Assembly (NCBI RefSeq): GCF_004403945.1
Contig: NZ_SOHM01000025.1
Span: 2,205 to 66,204, forward strand
Direction of reading: 5' to 3'
Origin: Cryobacterium lactosi
Lineage (GTDB): Bacteria; Actinomycetota; Actinomycetes; Actinomycetales; Microbacteriaceae
Length of the DNA stretch: 64,000 bases
Part shown: in pieces, positions 23,318 to 32,158 of the stretch
Position numbering within the stretch: the first letter of the stretch is position 1
Layout: each line of letters starts with the position of its first letter
Notes under the pieces: generated by a model
Databases searched by the model: none
What the model saw: only the letters and a program-made list of their open reading frames with translations
What the model was told of the DNA's origin: nothing
Made by a program: the position numbers and the translations under genes

Positions 23318-26071
23318 CTACTTGCCGGCCTTGCGGGCCGGCTTCTTGGCGTCGGCGGCCGGGGCGGCAACCTCTGCACCGGTCTCGAGCGCGGCGTCAC
23401 CCACGGCTGCGCGGCCAGCGCGAACCTCGGCGAACGACGTGCCGTAGTACGCGGCTTCCATGAGGGTCTTCATGTCGTCCAGCATCGGCATCCGGGGGTT
23501 GGCCGGTGCGCACTGGTCGCCGTAGGCGCCCATGGCGAGCGAGTCGAGGCGGCTGATGAAGTCTTCCTCCGGCACGCCCTGTGCCTGGAAGGACGGCTTG
23601 ATGCCGACCTTGTCGCGCAGCTGCTCGACGGCCTTGGCGTAGGACTCGACGCCCTCGGCGGGGGTCGAAGCCGGGAGGCCGAGGTGCTTGGCGATCTCCT
23701 GGAAGCGCTCCGGGGCGATGTAGTGCTCGTACTTGGGCCAGCTGGTCAGCTTGGTCGGCACGGTGCCGTTGTACCGGATCACGTGCGGCAGGTAGGTCGC
23801 GTTGACCCGGCCGTGGATCAGGTGCAGCTGCGCGCCGGTGACGTGCGCCATGGCGTGGACTATGCCCAGGAAGGCGTTACCGAAGGCCATGCCCGAGATC
23901 GATGCGGCGTTGTGCATCTTCTCGCGGGCCTTGATCACGGTGTCGTCGGTGCTGCCGATGGTGCCCTTGACGCTGGTTTCGATGTTCTCGAAGATCAGCT
24001 TGATCGCGTGCAGGCACAGGCCGTCGGTGAAGTCGTTCGCGTAGACCGAGACGTACGCCTCAGTGGCGTGGGTCAGGGCGTCGAAGCCGGAGTCGGCGGC
24101 GAGGAACGATGGCATCATGGCCGTGAGCACGGGGTCGATGATCGCGACGGACGGGATCAGCGCGTAGTCGGCCAGCGGGTACTTGACACCGGTGACGTCG
24201 TCGGTGATGACGGCGAACGGGGTCATTTCGCTGCCGGTACCCGAGGTGGTCGGGATACAGACTAGCTTGGCGAGCTCACCGAGGTCGGGGAACTTGAACG
24301 CGCGCTTGCGCACGTCGAAGAACTTTTCCTTCATGTCGGAGAATTCGATTTCGGGGTGTTCGTACAGCAGCCACATGACCTTCGCGGCGTCCATCGGAGA
24401 TCCGCCACCGAGGGCGATGATGGTGTCCGGCTTGAAGGCGCGCATTTCTTCTGCGCCCTTCTCGACGGCGGCAACGGTGGGCTCGGGGAGCACGTTGTCG
24501 ATGATCTGCAGGGCAACGCGGCCCTCGCGGCGGTTGAGCACGTCGAGTATCTTGTCGACGAAGCCCAGGCGGGTCATGGTCGAGTCGGTGACGATGGTGA
24601 CCCGGGTGACGTCGCGCATGTCGGCCAGGTACCGGATGGCGTTCGGCTCGAAGTAGGTCTTCGCGGGGATCTTGAACCACTGCAAGTTGTTGTTCCTCCG
24701 GCCGATGCGCTTGATGTTGATCAGGTTGATCGCTGACACGTTGTTCGACACGGAGTTGTGTCCGTACGAACCACAGCCCAGCGTGAGCGAGGGGATGAAC
24801 GCGTTGTAGATGTCACCGATGCCACCGAGCGAGCTGGGGGCGTTGGTGATGATGCGGACAGCCTTGACGCGCTTGCCGAATTCCTCGATGATTGCGGGGT
24901 TCTCGCTGTGGATCGAGCCCGAGTGGCCCAGTCCGTCGAATTCCACCATCTGCTCGGAGAGCGAGATGCCCTCTTCGGCATCCTTGGCGTGCATGACGGC
25001 GAGAACCGGTGCGAGCTTTTCGCGGGTCATCGGCTCGTGCGGGCCGACGCCGGAGACCTCGACCAGGATGATGGACGTGTCTTCGGGAACGCTGAAGCCG
25101 GCCTGCTGAGCGATCCACACCGGCGACTTGCCGACGACGTTCGGGTTCAGCTTGGCGCCGGCGCAGTTCTCCGAGTTGGCCTGTACACCGAAGATGAATT
25201 CTTCGAGGAGGGCCTTCTCTTCTTTGTTGGTGCGGTACGCGTGCAGGATCTTGAACTCGGCCATGGCCTCGTTGTAGAGGGGCTCTTCGATGATGACGGC
25301 CTGCTCTGAGGCGCAGATCATGCCGTAGTCGAAGGCCTTCGAGAGCACGACGTCGTTGACGGCACGCTTGAGCTTGGCGCTCTTCTCGATGAAGGCGGGC
25401 ACGTTTCCGGCGCCGACGCCCAGGGCGGGCTTGCCGCAGGAGTACGCGGCGCGAACCATAGCGTTACCACCGGTTGCGAGGATGAGGGCCACACCGGGGT
25501 GGTTCATCAGCAGGGTGGACGCTTCGAGGGAAGGCTGTTCGATCCACTGGATGCAGTTGGCGGGGGCGCCGGCTGCGATGGCAGCGTCGCGGACGACGCG
25601 TGCGGCGGCGGCGGAGGATTCCTGCGCGGCCGGGTGGAAGCCGAAGATGATGGGGTTGCGGGTCTTGAGCGCGATGAGGGACTTGAAGATCGCGGTGGAC
25701 GTACAGTTCGTGACCGGGGTGATGCCACAGATGACGCCGACGGGCTCGGCGATCTCGGTGATGCCGGTGAGCTCGTCGCGGCTGATGATGCCCACGGTCT
25801 TGAGGTTCTGCATGCTGTTGGTGACGTGCTCGCAAGCGAAGAGGTTCTTCACGGCCTTGTCTTCGAAGACACCACGACCGGTCTCGGCGACGGCGTGCAC
25901 GGCGAGCGTGGCGTGCTGGGACAGAGCGGCGACGGAGGCCTTCTTGACGATGAAGTCGATCTGCTCCTGGGTGAAGTCAGCGTAATCCTTCAGCGCGACG
26001 TTGCCGGCGGCAACCAAGGTGTCGATCTGCGTAGCTATGGGAGTGGCGACTGGTTGGTCTGTGATCGTCAT
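23318..26071 (-). CDS. adhE: Bifunctional acetaldehyde-CoA / alcohol dehydrogenase
   Basis: 917-residue fermentative fusion enzyme that reduces acetyl-CoA to ethanol with two NADH. The N-terminal aldehyde dehydrogenase domain (about 1-440) has the nucleophilic Cys in YGMICASEQAV. The C-terminal iron alcohol dehydrogenase (about 450-880) has GGGSPMDAAK, TTSGTGSEMTPFAVITDD and the metal-ligand His region in GIVHAMAHVTGAQLHLIHG. The start is the ATG at 26071, behind a strong AGGAGG. The last 20 residues are Ala/Lys-rich. AdhE implies mixed-acid or ethanol fermentation or survival under low oxygen. Confidence 0.96.
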   Translation of the reverse strand: MTITDQPVATPIATQIDTLVAAGNVALKDYADFTQEQIDFIVKKASVAALSQHATLAVHAVAETGRGVFEDKAVKNLFACEHVTNSMQNLKTVGIISRDELTGITEIAEPVGVICGITPVTNCTSTAIFKSLIALKTRNPIIFGFHPAAQESSAAAARVVRDAAIAAGAPANCIQWIEQPSLEASTLLMNHPGVALILATGGNAMVRAAYSCGKPALGVGAGNVPAFIEKSAKLKRAVNDVVLSKAFDYGMICASEQAVIIEEPLYNEAMAEFKILHAYRTNKEEKALLEEFIFGVQANSENCAGAKLNPNVVGKSPVWIAQQAGFSVPEDTSIILVEVSGVGPHEPMTREKLAPVLAVMHAKDAEEGISLSEQMVEFDGLGHSGSIHSENPAIIEEFGKRVKAVRIITNAPSSLGGIGDIYNAFIPSLTLGCGSYGHNSVSNNVSAINLINIKRIGRRNNNLQWFKIPAKTYFEPNAIRYLADMRDVTRVTIVTDSTMTRLGFVDKILDVLNRREGRVALQIIDNVLPEPTVAAVEKGAEEMRAFKPDTIIALGGGSPMDAAKVMWLLYEHPEIEFSDMKEKFFDVRKRAFKFPDLGELAKLVCIPTTSGTGSEMTPFAVITDDVTGVKYPLADYALIPSVAIIDPVLTAMMPSFLAADSGFDALTHATEAYVSVYANDFTDGLCLHAIKLIFENIETSVKGTIGSTDDTVIKAREKMHNAASISGMAFGNAFLGIVHAMAHVTGAQLHLIHGRVNATYLPHVIRYNGTVPTKLTSWPKYEHYIAPERFQEIAKHLGLPASTPAEGVESYAKAVEQLRDKVGIKPSFQAQGVPEEDFISRLDSLAMGAYGDQCAPANPRMPMLDDMKTLMEAAYYGTSFAEVRAGRAAVGDAALETGAEVAAPAADAKKPARKAGK

Positions 26072-26216
26072 AGTTTTCCTCCTGGACAACCCGATCTGGG
26101 ATCTTTGTCTCTGGTTCAAACATAGAGCGCAGCACCACCCAGAACACGGGCCAAAGGTCCCACCTCCCCGCCATTTCCCGCCCGTTCAGCATCCGTTCGC
26201 CCAGGCCTAATTGTTG

Positions 26217-26266
26217 CCCGAACGGACAATTGCGCCCGGCGCACCGGGCGCAATTGTCCGTTCGGG
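26217..26266. terminator. Perfect 23-base-pair hairpin after the nad operon
   Basis: The arms 26217-26239 and 26244-26266 are exactly complementary with a four-base loop (CGCA). It lies 8 bases past the stop of the nifS-like gene on the - strand and about 145 bases upstream of adhE. No T-run follows on either strand, so termination would be of the U-less kind reported in actinobacteria. Confidence 0.7.
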
Positions 26267-26273
26267 GGAACAG

Positions 26274-27419
26274 TTATGACGTGGCGAGGCCGCGCACGGC
26301 GGCGACCGCGTCGTGCACCCGGGCGGCGGCCTCGGTGAGGTCCGCGGCCGTGGTACCCGCTGACAGGGTGAACCGCACGGCGGTCTGGGCCAGGTCGGCG
26401 GGGATGCCGAGGGCGGTGAGCACGTGCGACGGCTCGTCGCTGCCGGCGGCGCAGGCCGACCCGCTCGAGCAGACGATGTCGTGTCGTTCCAGTTCGAGCA
26501 GCACGGCCTCGCCGCCGGTTCCGGCGAAGGTGAAGGAGGCGTGGCCGGGCAGCCGGTGCAGCGGATGCCCGGTGAGCGCGGCCCCCGGCGTGCCGGTGAG
26601 CACGGCGGCCACGAAGGTGTCCCGCAGCGCGGTCAGCCGGGGCGTGAGCCCTGTGCGTTCGGCCTCGGCGAGCCTGAGGGCGACCGCCAGTCCCACGGCA
26701 CCGGCCACGTTCTCGGTGCCGCTGCGCTTGCCGCGCTCCTGGCCGCCGCCGTGCAGCACCGGTTCGACAGTGAGCCGGCCGCGCAGGTAGAGCGCGCCGA
26801 TGCCCGGGGAGGCGCCGAGCTTGTGCCCGGAGATGCTCAGAGCATCGACGCCGAGGTCTGCCGCGTTCAGCGGCAGCCAGCCGGCGGCCTGCACGGCGTC
26901 GGTGTGGAAGGGCACCCCGGCGGCGCGGGCAATTGCGGCGAGCTCGGCGATGGGCTGCACGGTGCCGATCTCGTTGTTGGCGTAGTGCACGGTGACGAGG
27001 GTGCTCTCCGGCCTGATGACCTGGGCGAGTTCGACGGGGTCGACCCGGCCGGTGGTATCCGTGCCCAGCAGGGTGATCTCGAACCCGTGCACCCGGTGCA
27101 GGTAGTCGCAGGACTCGAGCACGGCCTCGTGTTCGAGTGCGGTGGTGATGATGTGCCGGCCGCGGGGGCTGCCGAGCGCGAGCCCCTTGACCGCGAGGTT
27201 GTCGGCCTCGGTGCCGCCGCTGGTGATGGTGATCTCACCCGGCCGGCAGCCGAGCACCCGGGCGATGTCGGCCCTGGCGGCCTTGAGCGTGGCCGCGGCG
27301 GCCTCGCCCACCCGGTGGTGGCTGGACGGGTTGCCGAAGCCTCGGGTCATGACCGGCCAGATGGCTTCGGCCACCTCGCGGCGGAGCGGTGTGGTGGCCG
27401 CGTTGTCCAGGTAGATCAT
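26274..27419 (-). CDS. Cysteine desulfurase, NifS/IscS-like, NAD-operon member
   Basis: PLP enzyme that removes sulfur from cysteine, probably for the NadA iron-sulfur cluster. The 381-residue protein shows MIYLDNAATTPLRREV, SGGTEADNLAV, HTDAVQAAG, the PLP Lys in SISGHKLGA, and the persulfide-forming Cys in CSSGSACAAGSDEPSH. It begins 22 bases after nadC and ends the operon. Position, rather than sequence, supports a dedicated NadA role; a general IscS-like role is possible. Confidence 0.88.
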   Translation of the reverse strand: MIYLDNAATTPLRREVAEAIWPVMTRGFGNPSSHHRVGEAAAATLKAARADIARVLGCRPGEITITSGGTEADNLAVKGLALGSPRGRHIITTALEHEAVLESCDYLHRVHGFEITLLGTDTTGRVDPVELAQVIRPESTLVTVHYANNEIGTVQPIAELAAIARAAGVPFHTDAVQAAGWLPLNAADLGVDALSISGHKLGASPGIGALYLRGRLTVEPVLHGGGQERGKRSGTENVAGAVGLAVALRLAEAERTGLTPRLTALRDTFVAAVLTGTPGAALTGHPLHRLPGHASFTFAGTGGEAVLLELERHDIVCSSGSACAAGSDEPSHVLTALGIPADLAQTAVRFTLSAGTTAADLTEAAARVHDAVAAVRGLATS

Positions 27420-27441
27420 GGCTGTTCCGCCCCTGCTGGTT

Positions 27442-28302
27442 TCAATCCTCGGTGATGATCACGACGTCGAGGCCGAGGTCGAGGGAACGCACGCTGTGGG
27501 TGAGGGCGCCCACCGAGATCACGTCGACACCGGATTCGGCGATGCGGCGCACGGTGTCCAGCGACACCCCGCCGCTGGCCTCAACGATGGCGCGGCCGGC
27601 GACCCGGCGCACGCCCTCGCGCAGGTCGCCCGCGTCGAAGTTGTCGAGCATGATGGTGTCGATGCCCGCGGCGAGCACCGGTTCGATCTGGTCGAGGGTG
27701 TCCACCTCCACCTCGAAGTGGGTGGTGTGCGAGAGCTTGGCGCGCACGGCGAGCAGGGCGTCGGTGAGGCCGATGCCGCCGGCGCTGAGCACGGCCAGGT
27801 GGTTGTCCTTGGCCATCACGGCGTCGGACAGGCTGAACCGGTGGTTGTGGCCGCCTCCGTCGCGCACGGCCTGGCGTTCGAGTGCGCGCAGGCCCGGTGT
27901 GGTTTTGCGGGTGTCGACGATGCGGGCGTTGGTGCCGACGGTCTCTGCCACGTAGCGGGCGGTGAGCGCGGCGATGCCGCTCATGCGCTGCACGAAGTTG
28001 AGTCCGATGCGTTCGGCCGTGAGGATGCCGCGGGCCGGGCCCGAGGCCTCGGCGAGCAGCTCGCCGGCGGCGAACGGGGTGCCGTCGGCCAGGTGCAGGT
28101 GCACCACGATGCGTGGGTCGACGAGGCGGAAGGCGGCGGCGAACACGGCCCCGCCGCTGAAGACGCCGGGTTCCCTGGCGACGAGCTGGGCCGTGGCCAC
28201 GGCGTCGACCGGGATCAGCATTTCGGAGGTGAGGTCGCCCCAGGGGGCGTCCTCGTCGAGGGCGGCGCGCACGACGGTGTCGATGGCGTGACTGGTCAGC
28301 AT
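27442..28302 (-). CDS. nadC: Quinolinate phosphoribosyltransferase (decarboxylating)
   Basis: Makes nicotinate mononucleotide from quinolinate and PRPP. Diagnostic segments are ARIVDTRKTTPGLRALE, VRDGGGHNHRFSLSDAVMAKDNH and VEVDTLDQIEPVLAAG, followed by IMLDNF and EASGGV. The 286-residue length is typical. Its ATG overlaps the nadB end by 7 bases, consistent with coupled translation in the nadABC operon. Confidence 0.95.
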   Translation of the reverse strand: MLTSHAIDTVVRAALDEDAPWGDLTSEMLIPVDAVATAQLVAREPGVFSGGAVFAAAFRLVDPRIVVHLHLADGTPFAAGELLAEASGPARGILTAERIGLNFVQRMSGIAALTARYVAETVGTNARIVDTRKTTPGLRALERQAVRDGGGHNHRFSLSDAVMAKDNHLAVLSAGGIGLTDALLAVRAKLSHTTHFEVEVDTLDQIEPVLAAGIDTIMLDNFDAGDLREGVRRVAGRAIVEASGGVSLDTVRRIAESGVDVISVGALTHSVRSLDLGLDVVIITED

Positions 28303-29972
28303 GCGATGGCCTCCGAGGGCTGCGGTGATGAGGGCTGTGACGAAACAGAAATCAGGTTGCGGGACTTCAGGTCCCGGCGGCGGGTGACGTGTGGCCGGGC
28401 CAGCTCGGGCCTGCTGTCGGGGAAGTCGGCGCGGTGGTGGGCTCCGCGGGATTCCTCCCGGGCGAGGGCGGCGGCCACGATCAGGCGGCCGAGATCGAGC
28501 AGGTTGCCGGTTTCCAGCTCGGCGACGGACGCCGTGTCGCGGTCGGCGGCCCGCCAGCCGGCCAGCGTCACCGCGGCGCGGGTGAGTCCGGCGCCCGAGC
28601 GGTGCACGCCGGCGGCCTCCCAGAGGAGTTGTTGCAGTGCGCCGCGGTCGACGCTCACCCCGGTGGCGATGGTCTTGCGTGCACTGTCGAGCTCGTAGGC
28701 GAGCTCGTCGTCGAGGTCGGTGCCGCTGGGGTAGCCGGCCGTGGCCGCTTCGTCGCCGAACCGCGGTGCCTGCTGCTCGGGTTCACCCAGTGCGCGCACG
28801 GCCCGGTCGGCGAAGACGGCGGCTTCGAGCAGCGAGTTGGAGGCCAGCCGGTTGGCGCCGTGGGCGCCGGTGCGGGCTACCTCGCCCACGGCGTAGAGCC
28901 CGGGCAGGGAGGTGCGGCCCCACGCATCGGTGGCGACGCCGCCCATCCAGTAGTGCGCGGCCGGTGCGACCGGGATGGCTTCGACGGCCCAGTCCAGGCC
29001 CGCGTCGCGGCAGGCCGCCGTGATGGTGGGGAAGCGGCCTTCGAGCAGCTCACGGCCGAGGCCGGTGGCGTCGAGCATGACCGGGGCGCCGCCCTGCGCC
29101 TTCATCTGGGCGGCGATGCTGCGGGCGACGATGTCGCGGGGCGCGAGTTCGGCATCCGGATGGATGGCCGTCATGAAGCGTTCACCGGTGCTGCTGAGCA
29201 GCACGGCTCCCTCGCCGCGCACGGCCTCCGAGACCAAGGGAGTGCCGGGAACCGCCAGGGCGGTGGGGTGGAACTGGTAGAACTCGACATCGGCGACGGC
29301 CGCGCCGGCGCGCCAGGCGGCGGCGACGCCGTCGCCGGTGGCGATGGCTGGATTCGTCGTGTGCGTGTAGAGCGCGCCGGCGCCGCCGGTGGCGAGGATC
29401 ACGGCGTCGACAGTCACGGTGGGTCTGGCACCGCCGGACTCGAGCAGGGTGGCGCCGGTGACCCGGCCGTCATGCACGACGAGGTCGACGAGCATGCTGT
29501 GTTCGTGGATGGTGATCTGGTCGCCGCCGAGCGCGTGGGCACGGTTCGCCCGTTCCCGCACCGTGGCCACCAGGGCGGCCTCGATCGCGGCGCCGGTGGC
29601 GTCGCCGCCGGCGTGCAGCACCCGGGAGCGGGAGTGCGCGGCTTCGAGCCCACGGGTGATACCGGATTCGTCGCGGTCGAAGTCGACCCCGAACCGGATC
29701 AGGTCGCGCACCCGGGCCGGGCCCTCCGAGCAGAGCACCTGCACAGCGGCCGGGTCGCACAGCCCGGCGCCCGCCCGCAGGGTGTCGAGGATGTGCGCAT
29801 CCACCGAATCGTCGGGGAACAGCGCCGCGGCGATGCCGCCCTGGGCATAGCGGGTATTGCTCTCGGGCAGCGCGGCCTTGGTCACCAGGGTCACCCGGTG
29901 CCCGGTGTCGGTGGCCCGCACGGCGGCGAGCAGGCCGGCGAGTCCGCTGCCGACGACCAGCACACGTGCCAT
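28296..29972 (-). CDS. nadB: L-aspartate oxidase
   Basis: FAD enzyme that oxidises aspartate to iminoaspartate, the first step of de novo NAD synthesis. The FAD motif VVGSGLAGLLAAVRA opens the protein. NTRYAQGGIAAAL, HAGGDATG, EFYQFHPTAL and RGEGAVLLSS are flavin- and substrate-site segments shared with succinate dehydrogenase flavoproteins; TGAHGANRLASNSLLEA closes the core. At 558 residues it has a long C-terminal helical part. It starts 2 bases after the nadA stop. Confidence 0.95.
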   Translation of the reverse strand: MARVLVVGSGLAGLLAAVRATDTGHRVTLVTKAALPESNTRYAQGGIAAALFPDDSVDAHILDTLRAGAGLCDPAAVQVLCSEGPARVRDLIRFGVDFDRDESGITRGLEAAHSRSRVLHAGGDATGAAIEAALVATVRERANRAHALGGDQITIHEHSMLVDLVVHDGRVTGATLLESGGARPTVTVDAVILATGGAGALYTHTTNPAIATGDGVAAAWRAGAAVADVEFYQFHPTALAVPGTPLVSEAVRGEGAVLLSSTGERFMTAIHPDAELAPRDIVARSIAAQMKAQGGAPVMLDATGLGRELLEGRFPTITAACRDAGLDWAVEAIPVAPAAHYWMGGVATDAWGRTSLPGLYAVGEVARTGAHGANRLASNSLLEAAVFADRAVRALGEPEQQAPRFGDEAATAGYPSGTDLDDELAYELDSARKTIATGVSVDRGALQQLLWEAAGVHRSGAGLTRAAVTLAGWRAADRDTASVAELETGNLLDLGRLIVAAALAREESRGAHHRADFPDSRPELARPHVTRRRDLKSRNLISVSSQPSSPQPSEAIAC

Positions 29973-29974
29973 GG

Positions 29975-31291
29975 TCAGGCTCCCACCGGGGTGGCAACCG
30001 GCGGCTTGGCCGCGAGCATCCGCTCGAGAGCGATCCGGGCATGCCCGGCCACATCGTCGGCCACGGTGATGCGGTTGAGCACTTCGGCGGGCACGTCTTC
30101 GGTGCCCACGAGCGCCTCGAGCACCCAGGCGAGGTAGCCGGAGTGGATGCGGTACATGGTTGAGCAGGGGCAGACCACCGGGTCGAGGCAGAAGATGGTG
30201 TGTTGCGGGTACTGGGCGGCTAGGCGCTGCACGAGGTTGATCTCGGTGCCGATCGCGAACGTCGAGCCGGCCGGGGCGGCCGCGATGGCCTTGGCGATGT
30301 AATCGGTGGAGCCGTATTCGTCAGCGGCGTCGACGACGGCCATCGGGCACTCGGGGTGCACGATCACTCGCACGCCGGGGTGCTCGGCACGTGCGGCGTC
30401 GATCTGGTCGACGGTGAATCGGCGGTGCACACTGCAGAAGCCGTGCCAGAGGATCACCTGCGAGTTCTCCAGCTCGTTCTCGGTGTTGCCGCCGAGGGGC
30501 TTGCGCGGGTTCCACATCGGCATCCGGTCGAGGGGCACGCCCATGGCCTTGGCGGTGTTGCGGCCCAGGTGCTGGTCGGGGAAGAACAGCACCCGCTGGC
30601 CGCGTTCGAAGGCCCACTCGAGCACGGTTTCGGCGTTCGAGGAGGTGCAGACGATGCCGCCGTGCTCGCCGCAGAAGCCCTTGAGTGCGGCGGAGGAGTT
30701 CATGTAGGTGACCGGGATCACGGGTACGCGCCCGTCGGCATCCGGTTCGGTGCCGTAGAGCTCCTCGAGCTGTTCCCAGCACTCGGTGACGGAGTCGATG
30801 TCGGCCATGTCGGCCATGGAACAGCCGGCGGCGAGGTTGGGCAGGATCACGGCCTGCTCGGGGCGGGAGAGCAGGTCGGCGGTCTCGGCCATGAAATGCA
30901 CGCCGCAGAAGACGATGGCTTCGGCGTCGGGCCGGCTCTGGGTGGCCACGGCGAGCTGGAACGAGTCACCGACGAAGTCGGCGTGCTGGAGCACCTCCTC
31001 GCGCTGGTAGAAGTGGCCGAGCACGACGACCCTCTCGCCCAGGGTGGCCTTGGCGGCGCGGATCCAGTCGCCCAGCTCACCGTTCGAGGCCGTGCGGTAC
31101 CGCGCGGGCAGCTCGCCCTGGCGGGGGGAGCCGGTGGGGATGACGTCACCCATCGAGGAGCCCGGACCGTAGCCGGGGGCCTTGTCGTCGAAATACCAGG
31201 GATCGACGGCGAGGTCTGGCGTACAGGTGCTGCCGGCGGTTTCGCCCGTGCTGATCAAGCGGATGGTGCGGTCGACCGATGCGATGGTCAT
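29975..31291 (-). CDS. nadA: Quinolinate synthase
   Basis: Iron-sulfur enzyme that condenses iminoaspartate with dihydroxyacetone phosphate. The 438-residue protein belongs to the long actinobacterial NadA type. VVLGHFYQREEV is the first conserved segment. The cluster Cys candidates lie in VFCGVHFMAETAD, GIVCTSSNAE and DPVVCPCSTMYRI. The ATG overlaps the upstream regulator stop by 4 bases. Cluster supply probably comes from the nifS-like gene at the operon end. Confidence 0.95.
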   Translation of the reverse strand: MTIASVDRTIRLISTGETAGSTCTPDLAVDPWYFDDKAPGYGPGSSMGDVIPTGSPRQGELPARYRTASNGELGDWIRAAKATLGERVVVLGHFYQREEVLQHADFVGDSFQLAVATQSRPDAEAIVFCGVHFMAETADLLSRPEQAVILPNLAAGCSMADMADIDSVTECWEQLEELYGTEPDADGRVPVIPVTYMNSSAALKGFCGEHGGIVCTSSNAETVLEWAFERGQRVLFFPDQHLGRNTAKAMGVPLDRMPMWNPRKPLGGNTENELENSQVILWHGFCSVHRRFTVDQIDAARAEHPGVRVIVHPECPMAVVDAADEYGSTDYIAKAIAAAPAGSTFAIGTEINLVQRLAAQYPQHTIFCLDPVVCPCSTMYRIHSGYLAWVLEALVGTEDVPAEVLNRITVADDVAGHARIALERMLAAKPPVATPVGA

Positions 31292-32043
31292 GTCGTGCTC
31301 CTCGGGGGGTGCGGGGTGGATTGGAGGGGAGTCTCCGGCCAGCCGGCCGACGGGCCAAGCGGGCTCTGTTCGGTGAGGGACTGGGAGTCGTTGTAGCGGT
31401 AGAGCCGGGGTGGCCGGTGCGGCACGCCGGCCAGTCGGAGGCCGGTGTCGACGACGGTTCCGGACGACTCGATCATGCGGCGGAAGTTCGCCGGGTCCAG
31501 TGCGCGGCGCAGGACCGCCTCGTGCACGTCGCGTAACTGGGCCAGGGTGAACGTCTCACCGAGGAAGGCATGCGCGATGCGGGAGTACTCCACTTTGGTG
31601 CGCAGACGCCAGAGCGCGTATTCGACGATGTGGTTGTGGTCGAACGCGAGTTCGGGCAGCCGGTCGGCGGGGAACCACTGCACGTTGTCGCCGACGGCGG
31701 CGAGTTCGGCCTCGGTGGATTGCACCAGGGCCCAGTAGACGATCGAGACGACCCGGCTGCCCGGGGAACGGCCGAGGTCGCCGAAGGTGTAGAGCTGTTC
31801 GAGGTAGTTGGGGGAGAGGCCGGTGGTCTCGCGCAGGGTGCTGGCCGCGGCGGTGGAGAGTTCTTCTTCCGGCGGCAGCCAGCCGCCCGGCAGCGCCCAC
31901 AGGCCCAGGTAGGGGTCCCTGGTGCGGCGCACCAGGGGCAGCCAGAGCGTCATGAAACCAGACTCCACGTCGGGCCGGAGCGCGAAAATGACCGTCGAAA
32001 CCGCAAGCACGGGCGGGTGTGGATCGGTCATCGGGGCATCCAT
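31288..32043 (-). CDS. nrtR: Nudix-related NAD regulator, NrtR type
   Basis: 251-residue regulator of NAD synthesis. Residues about 10-150 are a Nudix domain (LGLWALPGGWLPPEEELST followed by TLRETTGL) in which the usual E-E-x-G-L catalytic pair reads E-T-T-G-L, as expected for an NrtR that has lost hydrolysis but binds ADP-ribose-type ligands. Residues about 155-235 contain the winged-helix part typical of NrtR (VEYSRIAHAFLGETFTLAQLRDVHEAVL). It heads the nadA-B-C-nifS operon behind two palindromes and so should control itself. Starts at 32043 and 32031 are both possible. Confidence 0.8.
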   Translation of the reverse strand: MDAPMTDPHPPVLAVSTVIFALRPDVESGFMTLWLPLVRRTRDPYLGLWALPGGWLPPEEELSTAAASTLRETTGLSPNYLEQLYTFGDLGRSPGSRVVSIVYWALVQSTEAELAAVGDNVQWFPADRLPELAFDHNHIVEYALWRLRTKVEYSRIAHAFLGETFTLAQLRDVHEAVLRRALDPANFRRMIESSGTVVDTGLRLAGVPHRPPRLYRYNDSQSLTEQSPLGPSAGWPETPLQSTPHPPRSTT

Positions 32044-32052
32044 CGAGTAAAG

Positions 32053-32097
32053 GTCAAGGTGACTCTAACGTGATGTCCATCATATAGTCATTGTGAC
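32053..32097 (-). promoter_or_regulatory. Two NrtR-type palindromic operators and nad promoter
   Basis: GTCAAGGTGAC at 32053-32063 and GTCATTGTGAC at 32087-32097 are two copies of the perfect palindrome GTCA-N3-TGAC, 34 bases apart. A - strand -10 candidate TATGAT (32084-32079) lies between them, so the copies would straddle the transcription start, a good layout for repression. Confidence 0.7.
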
Positions 32098-32158
32098 CCG
32101 AAGTGGCAACTGCGCTCGCAGTGGCAGCCGCGATGCCCGGAGCGGGTGGGGAGCGGGC

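Noticed and set aside
28389-30137. Long + strand reading frame opposite nadB
   Set aside because: It has no recognisable domain and lies wholly antisense to nadB, which has full catalytic motifs.
32031-32043. Choosing a single nrtR start
   Set aside because: ATGs at 32043 and 32031 lack distinguishing ribosome binding sites, so the start stays ambiguous.
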